Part shown: positions 43,922-55,194 of the stretch, piece by piece | How the letters are laid out: every line of letters starts with the position of its first letter | Position numbering within the stretch: position 1 is the first letter of the stretch | Source of the DNA: Strigops habroptila | Taxonomy: Eukaryota; Chordata; Aves; Psittaciformes; Psittacidae | Direction: 5' to 3' | Length of the DNA: 64,000 nt | Assembly: GCF_004027225.2 (NCBI RefSeq) | Contig: NC_044291.2 | Span: 12,222,048-12,286,047 of the forward strand | Translations under genes and position numbers: made by a program | The notes under the pieces: generated by a model | The model's database searches: none | Seen by the model: the letters and a program-made list of their open reading frames with translations, nothing else | What the model was told of the DNA's origin: nothing

Positions 43922-44135
43922 CTGCAAAGCCGCCCCGGCTCAGCGCAGCAGCCAAGACCTCCCTAAAAAAGAGGTGCCCTGAAAAGTGGGGTCCCCCCAG
44001 CACCCGCCCTCGGGGTCCCCCAAAATGCTCTGGGACCCCAAATCCACTGGTGGGACCCCAGAATTGCTTTGGGTTCAGTAGTGAATTCAAGGGGGTCAGA
44101 GGGGGTGGACCCCCTAAAAGGGGCACCACAATAAA
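43922..44135 (+). pseudogene. Isolated terminal exon with poly(A) signal, copy 2 (unknown gene)
   Basis: The acceptor AAGCCCCGCAG ends at 43,921. The exon has 61 bases to TGA (43,980-43,982), and AATAAA is at 44,130-44,135. It has the same length and frame as copy 1 at 13,634, and the peptide contains APAQRSSQDLPKKE. The product is not recognised. Confidence 0.4.
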
Positions 44136-44789
44136 GGGGCACCCCAAAACCACGCCGCCCCCCCCAAATGGAACTGGAGGCACCCAAAGCAATCGTGGTG
44201 CCCCCCAAAAATCCTGGGATACCCCCAAATCTCCTTGAAGCACCACAAGAGCAGGCAGGACCCCCAAATGGGTTGCCTGGGGTAGCCCAAAAGTGAACCG
44301 CAACCCCCAAATTACCATGGGCCCCACCCCCAAATGAACCCGGGGACCACAAAATCCTGGAGGGACCCCACTAAACACCACCACCCCCAACTGGGGGTGC
44401 CCCAAAAAGCTGCTCTCCCCCCAAAGCCACCAGCCCCAAAACACTCCTTGTTGCCCACAAACCCCCACCCCATGGGGCACCCCAACACACCCCCCCCCGT
44501 GGTATCAGAGAGCCGGGGGGGTAGCCCCATGGGGGCAGTCCCTAATTTGGTGTGTTCTCTCCCACAAAAGAGCACCAGCCAGGAGGCTGGGAAGGGGATG
44601 AGCAGGAGCATCTGCAGCAGGTACTGGGAGCACTGGGAGGGACTGGGAGTTGAGCACGGCTGCAAGCGGGAAGACCTGCGGCAGGGACTGGGAGCACTGG
44701 GATATTAAAACCCCAGCAGTATCTGGGGCCATAGTGGCCTATATTGGTCTGTACTGGTGCATACTGGTCCATACTGCTCCAAACTGGGA
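44136..44789. repeat. CCCCAAA-type and ACTGGGAG-type minisatellites, copy 2
   Basis: This is the duplicate of 13,841-14,364 with an insertion of about 100 bases around 44,400-44,560. It ends with TACTGGTCC-type units. Confidence 0.65.
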
Positions 44790-45250
44790 TGTGTAAATTT
44801 GCGGGCGACAGCAGGTCAGGTGGGAGTGTTGATCTGCTGGAGGGTGGGAAGCTCTGCAGAGGGATCTGGACAGGCTGGATCCATGGGCTGTGGCCAGTGG
44901 GATGAGGTTCAACAAGGCAAAGTGCTGGGTCCTGCACTTGGGCCACAACAACCCCCTGCAACGCTCCAGGCTTGGGGCAGAGTGGCTGGAAACTGCTCAT
45001 GGGAAAGGAGCTGGGGGTGCTGATTGACGGAGCTGAACATGAGCAGCTTGTGCCCAGGCAGCCAAGAAGCCACCAGCATCCTGGCCTGTATCAGCACCAG
45101 TGTGGCAGCAGGGCCAGGGCAGTGACTGTCCCCCTGCACTGGGCACTGGTGAGGCTGCACCTTGAATCCTGTGTTCAGTTCTGGGCCCCTCACTACAAGA
45201 GAGACATTGAGGTGCTGGAGCAGGGTCAGAGGTGCTCCAGGGGTCCCTGG
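44790..45250 (+). mobile_element. CR1 LINE fragment
   Basis: It is very similar to 14,365-14,830 but stops near 45,250, where low-copy flank sequence starts. Confidence 0.8.
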
Positions 45251-46494
45251 GGCTCCAGGGGAACCTGCTGTGAAACAGCCTGAAGCAAACACTGATGTTC
45301 CCTCCCTCAGCTGGGAGAGGAACTTCCAGCAGTGGCATTTCTCCTGTCAGCAACAGAATAGGGCATGAGAATCGCCTTTCCTTGTGCCATCATTAGGCAG
45401 GACACTGAGACAGTTACCAAGAGGGAAGGGATCCAGCCAAGTCACTCAAGGCATCTCATTCTGGTTTGATGTCCTGGGGCTAGAAGGGACTCAGCTCCCT
45501 CCTGTGCCTGCCACAAACCCACAGGAGGAGGGATTCCTCTTGCCCCTCCTCAGGCATGCACAAAGTAGGTACCTGCATGGGAGCTCTTTGTCTCAGCTCC
45601 CATGGTAATCAAGAGATTGAGGGAGTTGAGAGCTGTATGCTCTAATGGAGCAATGCTGAGGGAGAGGACAGCATCTGAGGATGTCACCTTGGAGCCTGGT
45701 GAGGAATTACTTTTGTAGACAGAAATTAGAGCAGATGTCTACATTTAGGACAACTAAAACCTCCACTATTCATTACATCCGTGGCAGCCTTCAGAGGCAG
45801 CCAGCTGACCAAATGGAACTAGAGTCCCTCTCTTTCTCTTCTCCATTAGCTGTATTTCCTAGATCTCCATCGACTTTAACAGCAGTTGTCCCATGGCCTT
45901 CCTGACATTGCCTAACCACATTCAGGGCACCTACTCAATGGCTAAATACAGGCCTCTGCTGCCCAGATTGCAGAGCCCATCCCAGATTTTCTCTGGCCTT
46001 GAAGAGAGAAGCATTCCCTCTTTTGGCTCCTTCACATTGCCATCTGCCATCTCTTCCAGCATGTCTCTGGTCTCAAGCAGAGCATTTCCATACACTGGGT
46101 CTTAGGCACTTGGAACTGGGTTTGTGACTTGCCTGTGACAAGTCTGAGCTTGTCTCTGGTGCCAGAGCTGAGGTGCTGCAGCCCAGATGTGCATCAGTGC
46201 CCTCAGACAGGAGGAGATGAAGTCTGATGTGCCACTCCAGATTTCTTATTTGGATGGAATAAATGGTGAGGGGTGGTTGGAGCACTCACAGTGGTGCTGC
46301 CATGGGGCATACAGGATGATGGGGATGCCCTCCATCAGAAGGAGCTTGTCATATGTATGGTGCTCCTCTATGCACATGCACCAGGTTGGGGGAGCCCTTG
46401 TGGGTGAGGCTCAAAGGAGAGGCCACTTAGCGTGGCATCCTGGTGGGAGACAAAGCACCTGCAAACCAGGGTAAGAAGGTGGACTAAGCCTCAT
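45251..46494. repeat. Low-copy flank sequence, no gene
   Basis: Bases 45,270-45,610 resemble 6330-6840. The rest has no copy noticed and no supported gene. Confidence 0.4.
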
Positions 46495-47350
46495 TTTAGC
46501 AACCCAATGAAGTCTCCAGATCCATGAGCCCAGGTCTCACTGGGGACTTCAATGACGCTGACAGTCTCTGGAAGGGGAGCACAGCAGCATGCAAGACTGT
46601 CCAGCAGGTGCTGGGGTCTCTTGGGACAACTTCTTTGCACAGGTACAAGGTAGGCCAACAAAGGAGATGCTCACCTGAATCCAGTCCTTGCAGAGGGCTG
46701 ATCAGGGATGAGAAAACCATTGTGAGCGTGGGCTGTAGTGACCATGAAATAGTGGGTCTCAGCTCCCAAGGGGTGTGAGGCCACTCTCCATCATCTTTAA
46801 AACATCACGGAGAGTGGGGGAACTCCCTGACAAGTGGCAACACCCAGATGCTGCCTGCACTTTATGTAAAAGGCCCAAAGGATGAACAGGGGAACTAAAG
46901 GCAGTCTCCAGAGTGCATGCACTTGGATTCTCCCCTCAGTGCCTGGAAACATCATGGAGCAGGTATTCCTGGAAACTCTGTTAAGCACATGGACAATAAG
47001 GGGTGACTGGTGACAGCCAACATGGCTTCACTAAGGGCAAATCCTGCCTGACAAATTTGGTGGCCTTCTACAATGGGGCCATAGCAGTGGTGGATAAGGG
47101 AAGAGTGACTGACATTGTCTACCTGGACTTGTGCATGGCATTTGACACTGTCCTGCACGACATCCTTGTCTCTAAATTGGAGAGGCACAGATTTGACAGA
47201 TGCACTTGGTGCATAAAGAATGGACTGGATGGTCTCAGAGAGCTGTGGTCAATGGCCAGATGTCCAAGTGGAGTCTGGTGACGAGTGGTGTCCCTCAGGG
47301 TTTGGTATTGGGACCGGCACTGTTCAACATCTTTATTGGCAATATGGACA
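46495..47350 (+). mobile_element. Decayed CR1 ORF2 fragment (endonuclease end to reverse transcriptase)
   Basis: The plus strand carries remnants of the endonuclease end (46,530-46,770). After a gap it carries a reverse-transcriptase stretch (about 46,990-47,350) with [19 protein letters not shown] and [12 protein letters not shown], where the first catalytic Asp is in LDL. It then breaks at the VPQG region. Many stops. Confidence 0.8.
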
Positions 47351-47351
47351 G

Positions 47352-47420
47352 TGGGATCATAGAGTCATAGAATAGTGAGGGTTGGGAGCAACTTAAGATC
47401 ATCTAGTCCCAGGGGGCCGA
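47352..47420 (-). mobile_element. CR1 3' tip, tail-to-body with the previous fragment
   Basis: ATCATAGAGTCATAGAATAG and GGTTGGGAGCAACTTAAGAT mark a minus-strand CR1 end only ~60 bases long. Confidence 0.75.
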
Positions 47421-47639
47421 TGAGGGAACTGTGGGGCCTGGGGAGGTGAGGAGCGAGGTTGTCCATACAGTGTGGGACCTCAAGGGACTGCTTCTCCTGC
47501 CTCTGCAGATGACTTCAGGAGACCCTTTAGGTCAGCATTAATTGCAGAATGCTGCTGTCACATCTTCTGTAAACTGAAAAATGATGGATAATAACCTTGA
47601 AAGGAAAGGTTTCCTCTCCCTTAGGAAACCTTCTCTGAA

Positions 47640-47898
47640 ATCTTCATCATTAAGTCTCCAGATGAAACCTATGCAATGATTTGTGCGAGTCTTAGAGAAA
47701 ATTCCAGAAAGACACATGGCTCCTCAGGGCTTTCTGTGTTTGAATGAGCCCCAGGGCCTTTGTGGTGCTGAGTCCATGCACCTCAGCTCCGGAGAGCAGA
47801 CTCAAGAGCCCTCTCAAGAAGTCAAACTCAGAAGCAATTCCCAAGTCCCTTGAAGCATCACTGAGCCCCACTGAGGCCATTCCTGACAAAGCCTCCCT
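47640..47898 (-). repeat. Low-copy element with a conserved minus-strand frame, copy 1
   Basis: It is homologous to 60,115-60,386. On the minus strand both copies have an open frame of 62 codons from a shared ATG (47,880 to 47,692 here), equal in length and without indels. The identical core is GIASEFDFLRGLLSLLSGAE. I do not recognise a family. The right end is the point where OR fragment D begins. Confidence 0.5.
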
Positions 47899-48450
47899 AC
47901 TACATGGCCATCTGCAAGCCCCTGCACTACGGGACCCTCCTGGGCAGCACAGCTTGTGCCCACATGGCAGCAGCTGCCTGGGGCACTGGGTTTCTCAGTG
48001 CTGTGCTGCACACTGCCAATACATTTTCACTACTCCTCTGCCAAGGCAATGCTGTGGAGCAGTTATTCTGTGAAATCCCCCAGATCCTCAAGCTCTTCTG
48101 CTCGCATTCCTACCTCAGAAAAGCTGGGCTTCTTGTGGTTGGTACCTGTTTAGCACTTGGCTGTTTTGTTTTCATCGTGGGTTCCTATGTGCAGATCTCC
48201 AGGGCCGTGCTGAGGATCCCCTCTGAGCAGGGACGCCACAAAGCCTTTTCCACGTGCCTCCCTCACCTGGCCTTGGTCTCTCTGTTTATCAGCACTGGCA
48301 TCTTTGCCTACCTGAAGCCCCCCTCTGCCTCCTCCCCATTCCTGGACCTGGTTTTGGCAGTGCTGTACTCGGTGGTGCCTCCAGCAGTGAACCCCCTCAT
48401 CTACATGCCTGAGGAACCAGGAGCTCAAATATACTCTGAGAAAACTCTGA
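47899..48450 (+). pseudogene. Olfactory receptor pseudogene D, 5' half missing
   Basis: This is a family-14-like odorant receptor that begins inside the TM3-end motif (…MAICKPLHY; the DRY part is lost). It continues through TM4-TM7 with CEIPQILKL, the HKAFSTCLPHL start of TM6 and VVPPAVNPLIY in TM7. One extra T at about 48,406, right after PLIY, shifts the frame, so the C-terminal tail is wrong. TM1-TM3 are replaced by the low-copy element ending at 47,898. It cannot encode a receptor. Confidence 0.9.
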
Positions 48451-49315
48451 ATTTGCTACTTCACATTATAGGTGCCATTACCCCACAAGGGCTCCCACTG
48501 AATCTCTGGAAAATCAAGACTAACTCTTTTCATGTGTCTTTATTTTCCTAAGTGCTTTTTTTTTTTTTTTCTTTCCCTGCTCTCCTACCTGTTATTTCCG
48601 TGCCCCAAAGACCTCATGTGCACACACAGTCTTGCTCACTGTTTAGAGACTCTCAATAAAGAAACCAAGTGACAATCATGAGTGCCAGCTCCCATCTCTG
48701 CACATCTCCTCTGGAGCTGGGGAGCAGCCCCAGCATGCAGGAGGAGTTCAAGAGGCAAATGCCCACTGCCCCATGGAGGAGCAGCCCTGGTGGGAAAGTC
48801 TGGGTAGGCAGTGAGGGCCAGCTCGGGTCCTGTGGGAGCACAGGGAAGGGGCCAGGAGCACGGGCCAGAGCAGAGGCATGAGGAGAGATCAGACAGGAGC
48901 TGACCTGGGCTGGAAATTGCCTTGCAGAGAAAAATGCTGGTGTTCAACTACTCCAACATGATCTGCAGAGTCTGGGTATCCTAAAGCATGTCATGGGGCA
49001 GATCCAGCAGTCCTTGCTGTGCTGCTGCTCCACCAGGCCTGGGAAGTGGCTGGAGAAGGTTCGGTGTCTGTCACTTGCCTTTGCTTGGTGCCATCCTCCC
49101 TGCTGAAAGGTGGCATGGAAAAAAGGGTGGGATGCTGGTTTAGGGTTTGCAATGAAGGAGGTATTGACCCAGAAGCCACATCATTTTGCTGTGGTCCTCA
49201 GTCCCTGTGCCCAGCACATGTCCTAAATACAACTTTCCAAACCTCAAAGGTCACATTTAGCCCAGATGGAAAATTTCTGTCTGAGATGACTGCACATATT
49301 TTGTATTGGGAAATA
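48451..49315. other. No gene seen
   Basis: A poly-T run at about 48,557-48,571. Otherwise unassigned sequence. Confidence 0.4.
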
Positions 49316-51189
49316 GCATGAGAATGGAAAACCACTGGAAACTGCAGCTTTGGAGATCTAGAGTGGAGCTGAAGGTAAAGAAATGTCACTCTGAGGGTAG
49401 TGCTGTGGTGCCAAACATCACTCCAAGGGAGTCGGGATCAGCCCATGGCTTTGTGTTTCACAGAACATCTGGGGAGGATGGAGAGACACCAGTAGAGGAA
49501 GGGACCTACTGGGGTAAGAAGAAGGTGGGGAAGCACGCTGGGTGTCTGCAGCCTGCAGGGAAACAGGCACAGGCGTGGGATAGTGCAAGATGGGCTATGG
49601 TGCAGATGGCCAAGGGTGCTGGAAAGGCTGAATGTCCCTGACGGAACCCAGGTCTTTGTCCCCTTGGCTATGGCTGATGCCCCTGCCACAAAGGCCTAAG
49701 AGAAGACACATCATCATCATGGCCATGGGGCACCATTGTGTCCTTGCACCCCCCTGGGGAGGCCAGAAGGTGTCATCCCATTGTCCTTCACTTGGCATCA
49801 CCCTCCCCACATCCCCAAGAAGACCCTGAGCCAGGGGCTGGGGGCGGAGCTGGGGGCCAGGGCTTGTCCATCCTCCTTCACCATGCTCACAGTCTTCAAA
49901 GACCTCAGATGTCCCAGTCTCTTGCTTGCATCCTCCACTTGGATCCATATCCCAGCACTGCACTGCCCGTCCTCCTTACTGTGCTGCCCTAAAATCAGAA
50001 CTTGAGGTATTCCCCATTGGCCAGACTGTCCCTTGCTCTTCCAGGTCCTTTTCTGTTCTGTAGCACCCTCTCTGCTGCGCACACCCCTCTCTGCCCTCAC
50101 TCACAAGTGTCTCCTAGAAACTTTACACTTCCCCTGCAGCAACGACACCTCACTCCAGAAGGTTCCTGCATTCTCCAGGCTCAGGGATGGTTCCTGCCTT
50201 CCAGGCAAGTTTGGGTGGTGCAGGAGAGGGAGACACGAAGGTCGGCTCATGGGGCATGATGAGCAGTGTTCAGGCACCCCCAGCAGTGGGCATTCCCCAT
50301 GTGCCAGGCTGAGGCATGTTCCCATGAGGGAAACTTCTCAGGTAACCTCTGGTATGTCCAGGGTCTGCAGCCACGCTCCAGGGGACACCTACTCCTCCTC
50401 CACCTACAGACATCAACTGCTTTCTGTTGCTGGGCTCAGTCCTGGTTGTAACGATTTGTTAAAGCACTGACTCATCCCCTTGCTTCTTGCTGACTTCCCT
50501 CCACCCTCTCTCCCCTCCCTACACACTGCTCATTGCCACTAGTAACTAACTGAACAGTTAAGAAGCTCTCAAGGCTTTCCTCAGAGAGACTGGGGGGGTT
50601 TGGGAGGGAAGGGTGACCAACATGTTGCCTGTAAAATGGAGGGCCTCCACAAATCCAAGCTTCCCCTTCAAACAGGGGACATCCACACTCCTGATCCTTC
50701 TTGACTCCATGCTACACCTCCTGGGGTTCCAGCCGTCAAAGGGGCATGAGATTATCTGTACAATTCTCCCCTTACAGAGCTAGATCTCAGGAACAGCATT
50801 TTAAATGATGCCTCCCAGAATCTGGTGCCTTTCTTCCTGGGACAGGAACAGACCAGCACGTCCTGGGGAAAAACATTCTCTCGGCACCTTGGTGGCAGCC
50901 CCTTTGGCTCCATGGACTGTTAAGGTTGTAGTTTGCGGAGTAACCACTGGCTTGTTCCCAATCTGGCGCTGGTTGTTCCTCTTTCCCATCCAGAGTCTTG
51001 CCTCAAAGCACAAAGGCCTGGCAGACCTTGCTGGTGGGAAGTGAGGCAAAGAGGAGATAGGCTATCTGAGCTCTACCTGCATGTACTCATGCTTTACTTA
51101 GTAGTGGTCCTGTGTTACCTTGTTTCATCTTTCACTGTTCCTGAAGTAGCAGCAGCTCATCTTGGTGCCCTTGAATTCCTGTTTGAGTT
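49316..51189. repeat. Low-copy duplicated block, mixed orientation
   Basis: Bases 49,330-49,680 resemble 9660-10,010 in the same orientation. Bases 50,040-50,580 correspond to 8820-9330 inverted, and 50,660-51,060 to 7380-7790 inverted. The inversion point lies near 49,700-50,000. No gene is supported. Confidence 0.5.
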
Positions 51190-51345
51190 TGACTGAGTTT
51201 TGCTATGACCCTAGCAGGTATTTAAAAGACATGTAGATGTGGCACTTGTGGACATGGCTCAGTGGTGGACTTGACAGTGTTTGGTTAATGGTTGGACTCG
51301 ATGTTCTTAAGGGTCTTTTCCAACCTCAGTGATTCTACAGTTCTA
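51190..51345 (+). mobile_element. CR1 LINE 3' terminal fragment
   Basis: A plus-strand end with GGGTCTTTTCCAACCTCAGT and GATTCTACAGTTCTAAG. It is the inverted counterpart of 6430-6600. Confidence 0.7.
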
Positions 51346-53221
51346 AGAAAAGCTGATGCTCAGACCAAACTCTGTCTCTCAGCAGAGAAATGACACTGCA
51401 GAAATAAGTGTGTCTCCCAGATGAGGGTGGAAAAATCAGTGATGACTTCATCCTGTTTTACAGCAGATTCCCCTAGGGCCCAGGGAGCCCTGGAGGGAGC
51501 CCAGAGGAGCAGAGGCAGTGCCACCTTGGGCTGGGCCTCTGCTGCTGAGCTGGGCCGGGCTCTTGGGACTCAGAGAGATGCTGCCAAGCGCACAGTGTTG
51601 CAGAGAGACAGCTCTGCCCAGGAGTGGAGCTGGGGCACTGCCTGCAGGCACCGAGGGCAGAGAGCTCTGCGAGCCTCAGAGAGCTTAAAGGCACTTGGCA
51701 GGGGAGGATGCTGAAAGCTCCCTGCACAAGAAACCTTCCCAGCTCTGTGCATGGTAAGGCTCTGGGTGCAGGGCAATGCAGCTGCATTTCCTGGAGGGAC
51801 CTCCTCAAGCTGCTGCCTCGGACAGTCCATGGGATCTGTCAGGAGGACTCTCTTAGTTTCTCTGTGTGGATTAAGGAGGAGGATGTGCTCCAGAGCAGGG
51901 CTTCCCTCTGCACCATGCAAGGGCCAGGAGAAGACAGGACCCTTGTCCCGGGGCTGGCTGCAGGGTGTGAATGTGGGTGTGCAGCCAGGGGTGCCCAGCG
52001 CTGTCCTTGCGAGCAGGGTCCCTGCACCCCAGGGGCTGTGTGCCAGGGCAGGGACTCTGCCGCCTGCCAGGGTCAGCACCCAGCCTGCCCGGGAGCTCCC
52101 CATGCTGATGGAGGAGAAGCTGGGAGGAAGAAACAAGCCCTGGCAGGGAAGGGAAGTGCTGGGTGGGTGATGGCTGCTCCAGTGTCCAGTCACTATGAGC
52201 ACATTTGCAGAGGGTCCTTCTGAAAGACACTGAGGCAGCGTTTACCTGAAAGGGAAGGATTCTGGGCTTTGATATTTTTGACTCTTGGTTGTCAGGTTGG
52301 GCAGTGGGAGGTGGGAATTTACTTCTCTGCTAAGGAGAAGGCACCAAGAGTCTTGTCAGGACTTGTCTGAGCTGCTCCTGAGCCCCTGCACAGGCAGAGA
52401 TGCTCCTGGGCAGAGCCCTGCTGCTGGCAGCAGTGTGCAGGGCAGAGCTGAGCACACAGCCCATGGGATGGGCTCTGAGAGCACTGAGAGGGAGCGGAGC
52501 TGGGCACAAAGCAGCAGCTCCCGGCAGGGACAGCTGCAGGCATCAGCTGGAGCTCCCACATGGAGCTCCACAACTCCCCCAACATGAGCAGCGAGCGGGG
52601 GGAAGGTGCAGCCCAGGCCTGGGGAGGGTGCGTTCAGGCAGCTCTCTTGGTGTCTGGCACTGGAGGTGGCTGCTGCCCATGCTCTGCTGGGCAAGGACCT
52701 GTCTCTCTCTCTAGAACATCTCTGCAGTTCCCTGCCTGTCTGCTCTGCCTGTCCTGCTGGGCTTGCGACCTGCCCCCAGACAGGCACAGCTCTCCTGTAG
52801 CGTCCTCACAAGTGCAGAGCCTTCCCTTGGGGGTCAGCACTCTGCGCTCAGAGTTATTTGCTTCTGCTGCCAAGGGCTGTCCCCTGCTCTATCACATATT
52901 CTCCTGCTGTTCTCCTAACTTTGCACTAAAGCAAAGACAGCAAAGCCCTTTTGTCTGTCCTGTCCTGAGACTCCTCACATTTCACTCATAAAAAATAGAA
53001 TTCCTAAATCTAAAAAAATAACTTGTCAGATATGAATCTAGGGGAGAAAAAAAAAGACCTTGGGAGCCACATTGCTTCTCCCAGCACACCCACCCACCAG
53101 CACCAGAAACAGGAAAATACACTTGAACTTCGGGGTGGTGGTGGAAGTCTCATGAGAAATTGACTGGTTTTATCCTGAGAAGTCTCCCCTAACCTGTCAC
53201 TGCCTTTTTCTCCTGTGACAG
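51346..53221 (+). repeat. OR C upstream block ending in a conserved 3' splice site
   Basis: This is the counterpart of the OR A upstream block, in the orientation of OR C. Bases 52,790-53,180 have no copy noticed. The block ends in CCTAACCTGTCACTGCC, then TTTTTCTCCTGTGACAG (AG at 53,220-53,221), with a CTAAC branch-site match. This is 24 bases before the position of the lost OR start codon. Confidence 0.55.
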
Positions 53222-53244
53222 CTCCCCATGCCCAGAGGCAGCAG

Positions 53245-53965
53245 TCGTCCAATGGCAGCTCCATCACCCAGTTCCTCCTCCTGCCATTCGCAGACATGCG
53301 GGAGCTGCAGCTCTGGCACTTCTGGCTCTTCCTGGGCATCTCCCTGGCTGCACTCCTGGGCAATGGCCCCATCATCACCAGCACAGCCTGCCACCAGCAC
53401 CTCCACACCCCCATGCACTTCTTCCTGCTCAACCTCTCCCTCCTGGACCTGGGCTGCATCTCCACCACTGTCCCCAAATCCATGGCCAATTCCCTCTGGA
53501 ACACCAGGGCCATCTCCTACATAGGTTGTGTTGCACAGGTCTTTTTCTTTCTCTTCTTGATCACAGCAGAGTTTTATTTTCTCACCATCATGTCCTACGA
53601 CCGCTACGTGGCCATCTGCAAGCCCCTGCACTACGGGACCCTGCTGGGCAGCAGAGCTTGTGTCCACATGGCAGCAGCTGCCTGGGGCACTCGGTTTCTC
53701 GATGCTGTGCTGCACACAGCCAATACATTTTCACTACCCCTCTGCCAAGGCAATGCTGTGAAGCAGTTCTTCTGTTACCTTCCCCAGCTCCTCAAGCTCT
53801 CCTGCTCACACTCCTACTTCAGAGAAGTTGGGCTTCTTGTGATTGGTTTATATTTATCATTTGTGTGTTTTGTTTTCATCATGGGGTCTTATGTGCAAAT
53901 CTTCAGGGCCATGCTGAGGGTCCCCTCTCAGCAGGGATGTCACAAAGCCTTTTCCACGTGCCTCC
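53245..53965 (+). pseudogene. Olfactory receptor pseudogene C, start codon lost and 3' end cut by CR1
   Basis: This is a family-14-like receptor. The expected ATG of MSNGSS is TCG at 53,245-53,247; the open frame upstream begins only at a GTG (53,215), so no usable start exists. The body is otherwise open: GN in TM1 (as LLGNGPI), PMHFFL, MSYDRYVAICKPLHY, then TM4-TM5. It stops being OR at HKAFSTCL (about 53,965), where a CR1 fragment is joined, so TM6-TM7 are missing. Several otherwise conserved residues differ (for example CEIPQ reads CYLPQ), suggesting relaxed constraint before truncation. Confidence 0.92.
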
Positions 53966-54315
53966 ATTGTCCAAGGGCTGGAGCACGTCTCCGATGAAGA
54001 CAGGCTGAGAGAGCTGAGGGTGTTCAGCCTGGAGAAGAGAAGGCTCCAGGGAGATCTTACTAAGCCCATACCTAAACAGGGCCTACAAGAAATCTGGAGA
54101 GGGGCTTTTTAAAAGGGTGTGCAGTGACAGGACAAGGGGGAATGGCTTTAAACTGAAAGAGGGGAGATTTATATCAGACATTAAAAAGAAGTTCTTCCCT
54201 GTGAAGGTGGCGGGACACTTGCACAGGATTCCTAGGGAAGCTGTGGCTGCCCCATCCCTGGCAGTGTTCAAGGCCAGGTTGGACACAGGGGCTTGGAGCA
54301 ACCTGCTCTAGTGGA
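53966..54315 (+). mobile_element. CR1 LINE 3' fragment truncating OR C
   Basis: The plus-strand piece starts with GTCCAAGGGCTGGAGCACGT and runs to GCTTGGAGCAACCTGCTCTA without the usual tail. It is closely similar in content to 20,041-20,420 (inverted) and ends at the same internal point, ...CTCTAGTGGACCACT. Confidence 0.85.
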
Positions 54316-54840
54316 CCACTCCAGCACATGTACTGACAGCTTCTCCTCCCTCTAGAACACATACCCACAACGTGTTTCAAGCAAACACTAAAGTAGGATT
54401 GAAAAGTCAAAGAACACGTACCTGGATGCACAGGGCAGCCAGGGGAGATGCAGCCTCCTGACGCAGGGGTCTCCTCTGCACTGGTTACTGCAGGGCTCTC
54501 GCTCCTTAAATAGCCCATGCTCACCGGCGGGGCCCCTGTCACAATGGGCGTCTCCACAGTGACCATCACGGCTTTGTGATGGCGGCAGCATCGTGCCTGT
54601 GGCCACTGGGCACACAGGAGTGCTCCGGGAGTCACTGTGGGGGGACCAGCCTCTGCCCAGCCGGCTCGGGGAGGTCCCTCAAGGGCTGCCTTTCCTCAGT
54701 GCCTTTCATCCGGAGGTGGAGCATGCGAGGGGTCACAGCTCAACCTGGGCAATGAACAGGGCATCATGTCCATCTACAAGACGTGGAAGTGGAGAGAAGT
54801 GGAGAGTGGAGAGTGACCGACATTTGCACATCAGAGAATC
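54316..54840 (-). promoter_or_regulatory. X module copy 6, inverted: promoter and exon 1
   Basis: On the minus strand the upstream flank runs from about 54,840, the TATA box is at 54,512-54,505 and exon 1 runs from about 54,495 to 54,422 with donor GTACGTG. The module stops ~100 bases into the intron-like part, at the CR1 junction. It has no minisatellite. It points towards the 3' end of OR C. Confidence 0.6.
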
Positions 54841-55075
54841 ATGGAATCCCGGACTGGTTTGGGGTGGAAGAGACATTAAAGCTCATCCAGTTCCAACCCC
54901 CTGCCATGGGCAGGGACACCTTCCACTAGAGCAGGTTGCTCCAAGTCCCTGTGTCCAACCTGGCCTTGCACACTGCCAGGAATGGGGCAGCCATAGCTTC
55001 TCTGGGCAACCTCTGCCAGCACCTCAGCACCCTCACAGGGAATAACTTTTTCCTGAGGTCTCATCTCAATCTACC
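54841..55075 (-). mobile_element. CR1 LINE 3' fragment
   Basis: The minus-strand end GAATCATGGAATCCCGGACT is followed by the usual 3' region. As for copies 2 and 5, this CR1 tail sits at the upstream end of an X module. Confidence 0.85.
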
Positions 55076-55194
55076 TTTGTGTAAATGTATTTGTTGGTAA
55101 AAGTGTCAGCACCAACGACTGAAACATGAAGCCTTTCTTTCAACTGAGACACTCCATCATTTGCAATTAAACCACAGAGAAAACAGAAACTCAA

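Noticed and set aside
53215-53997. OR C as an intact 260-residue receptor
   Set aside because: The frame opens at GTG, the family start codon is TCG, and TM6-TM7 are replaced by CR1.
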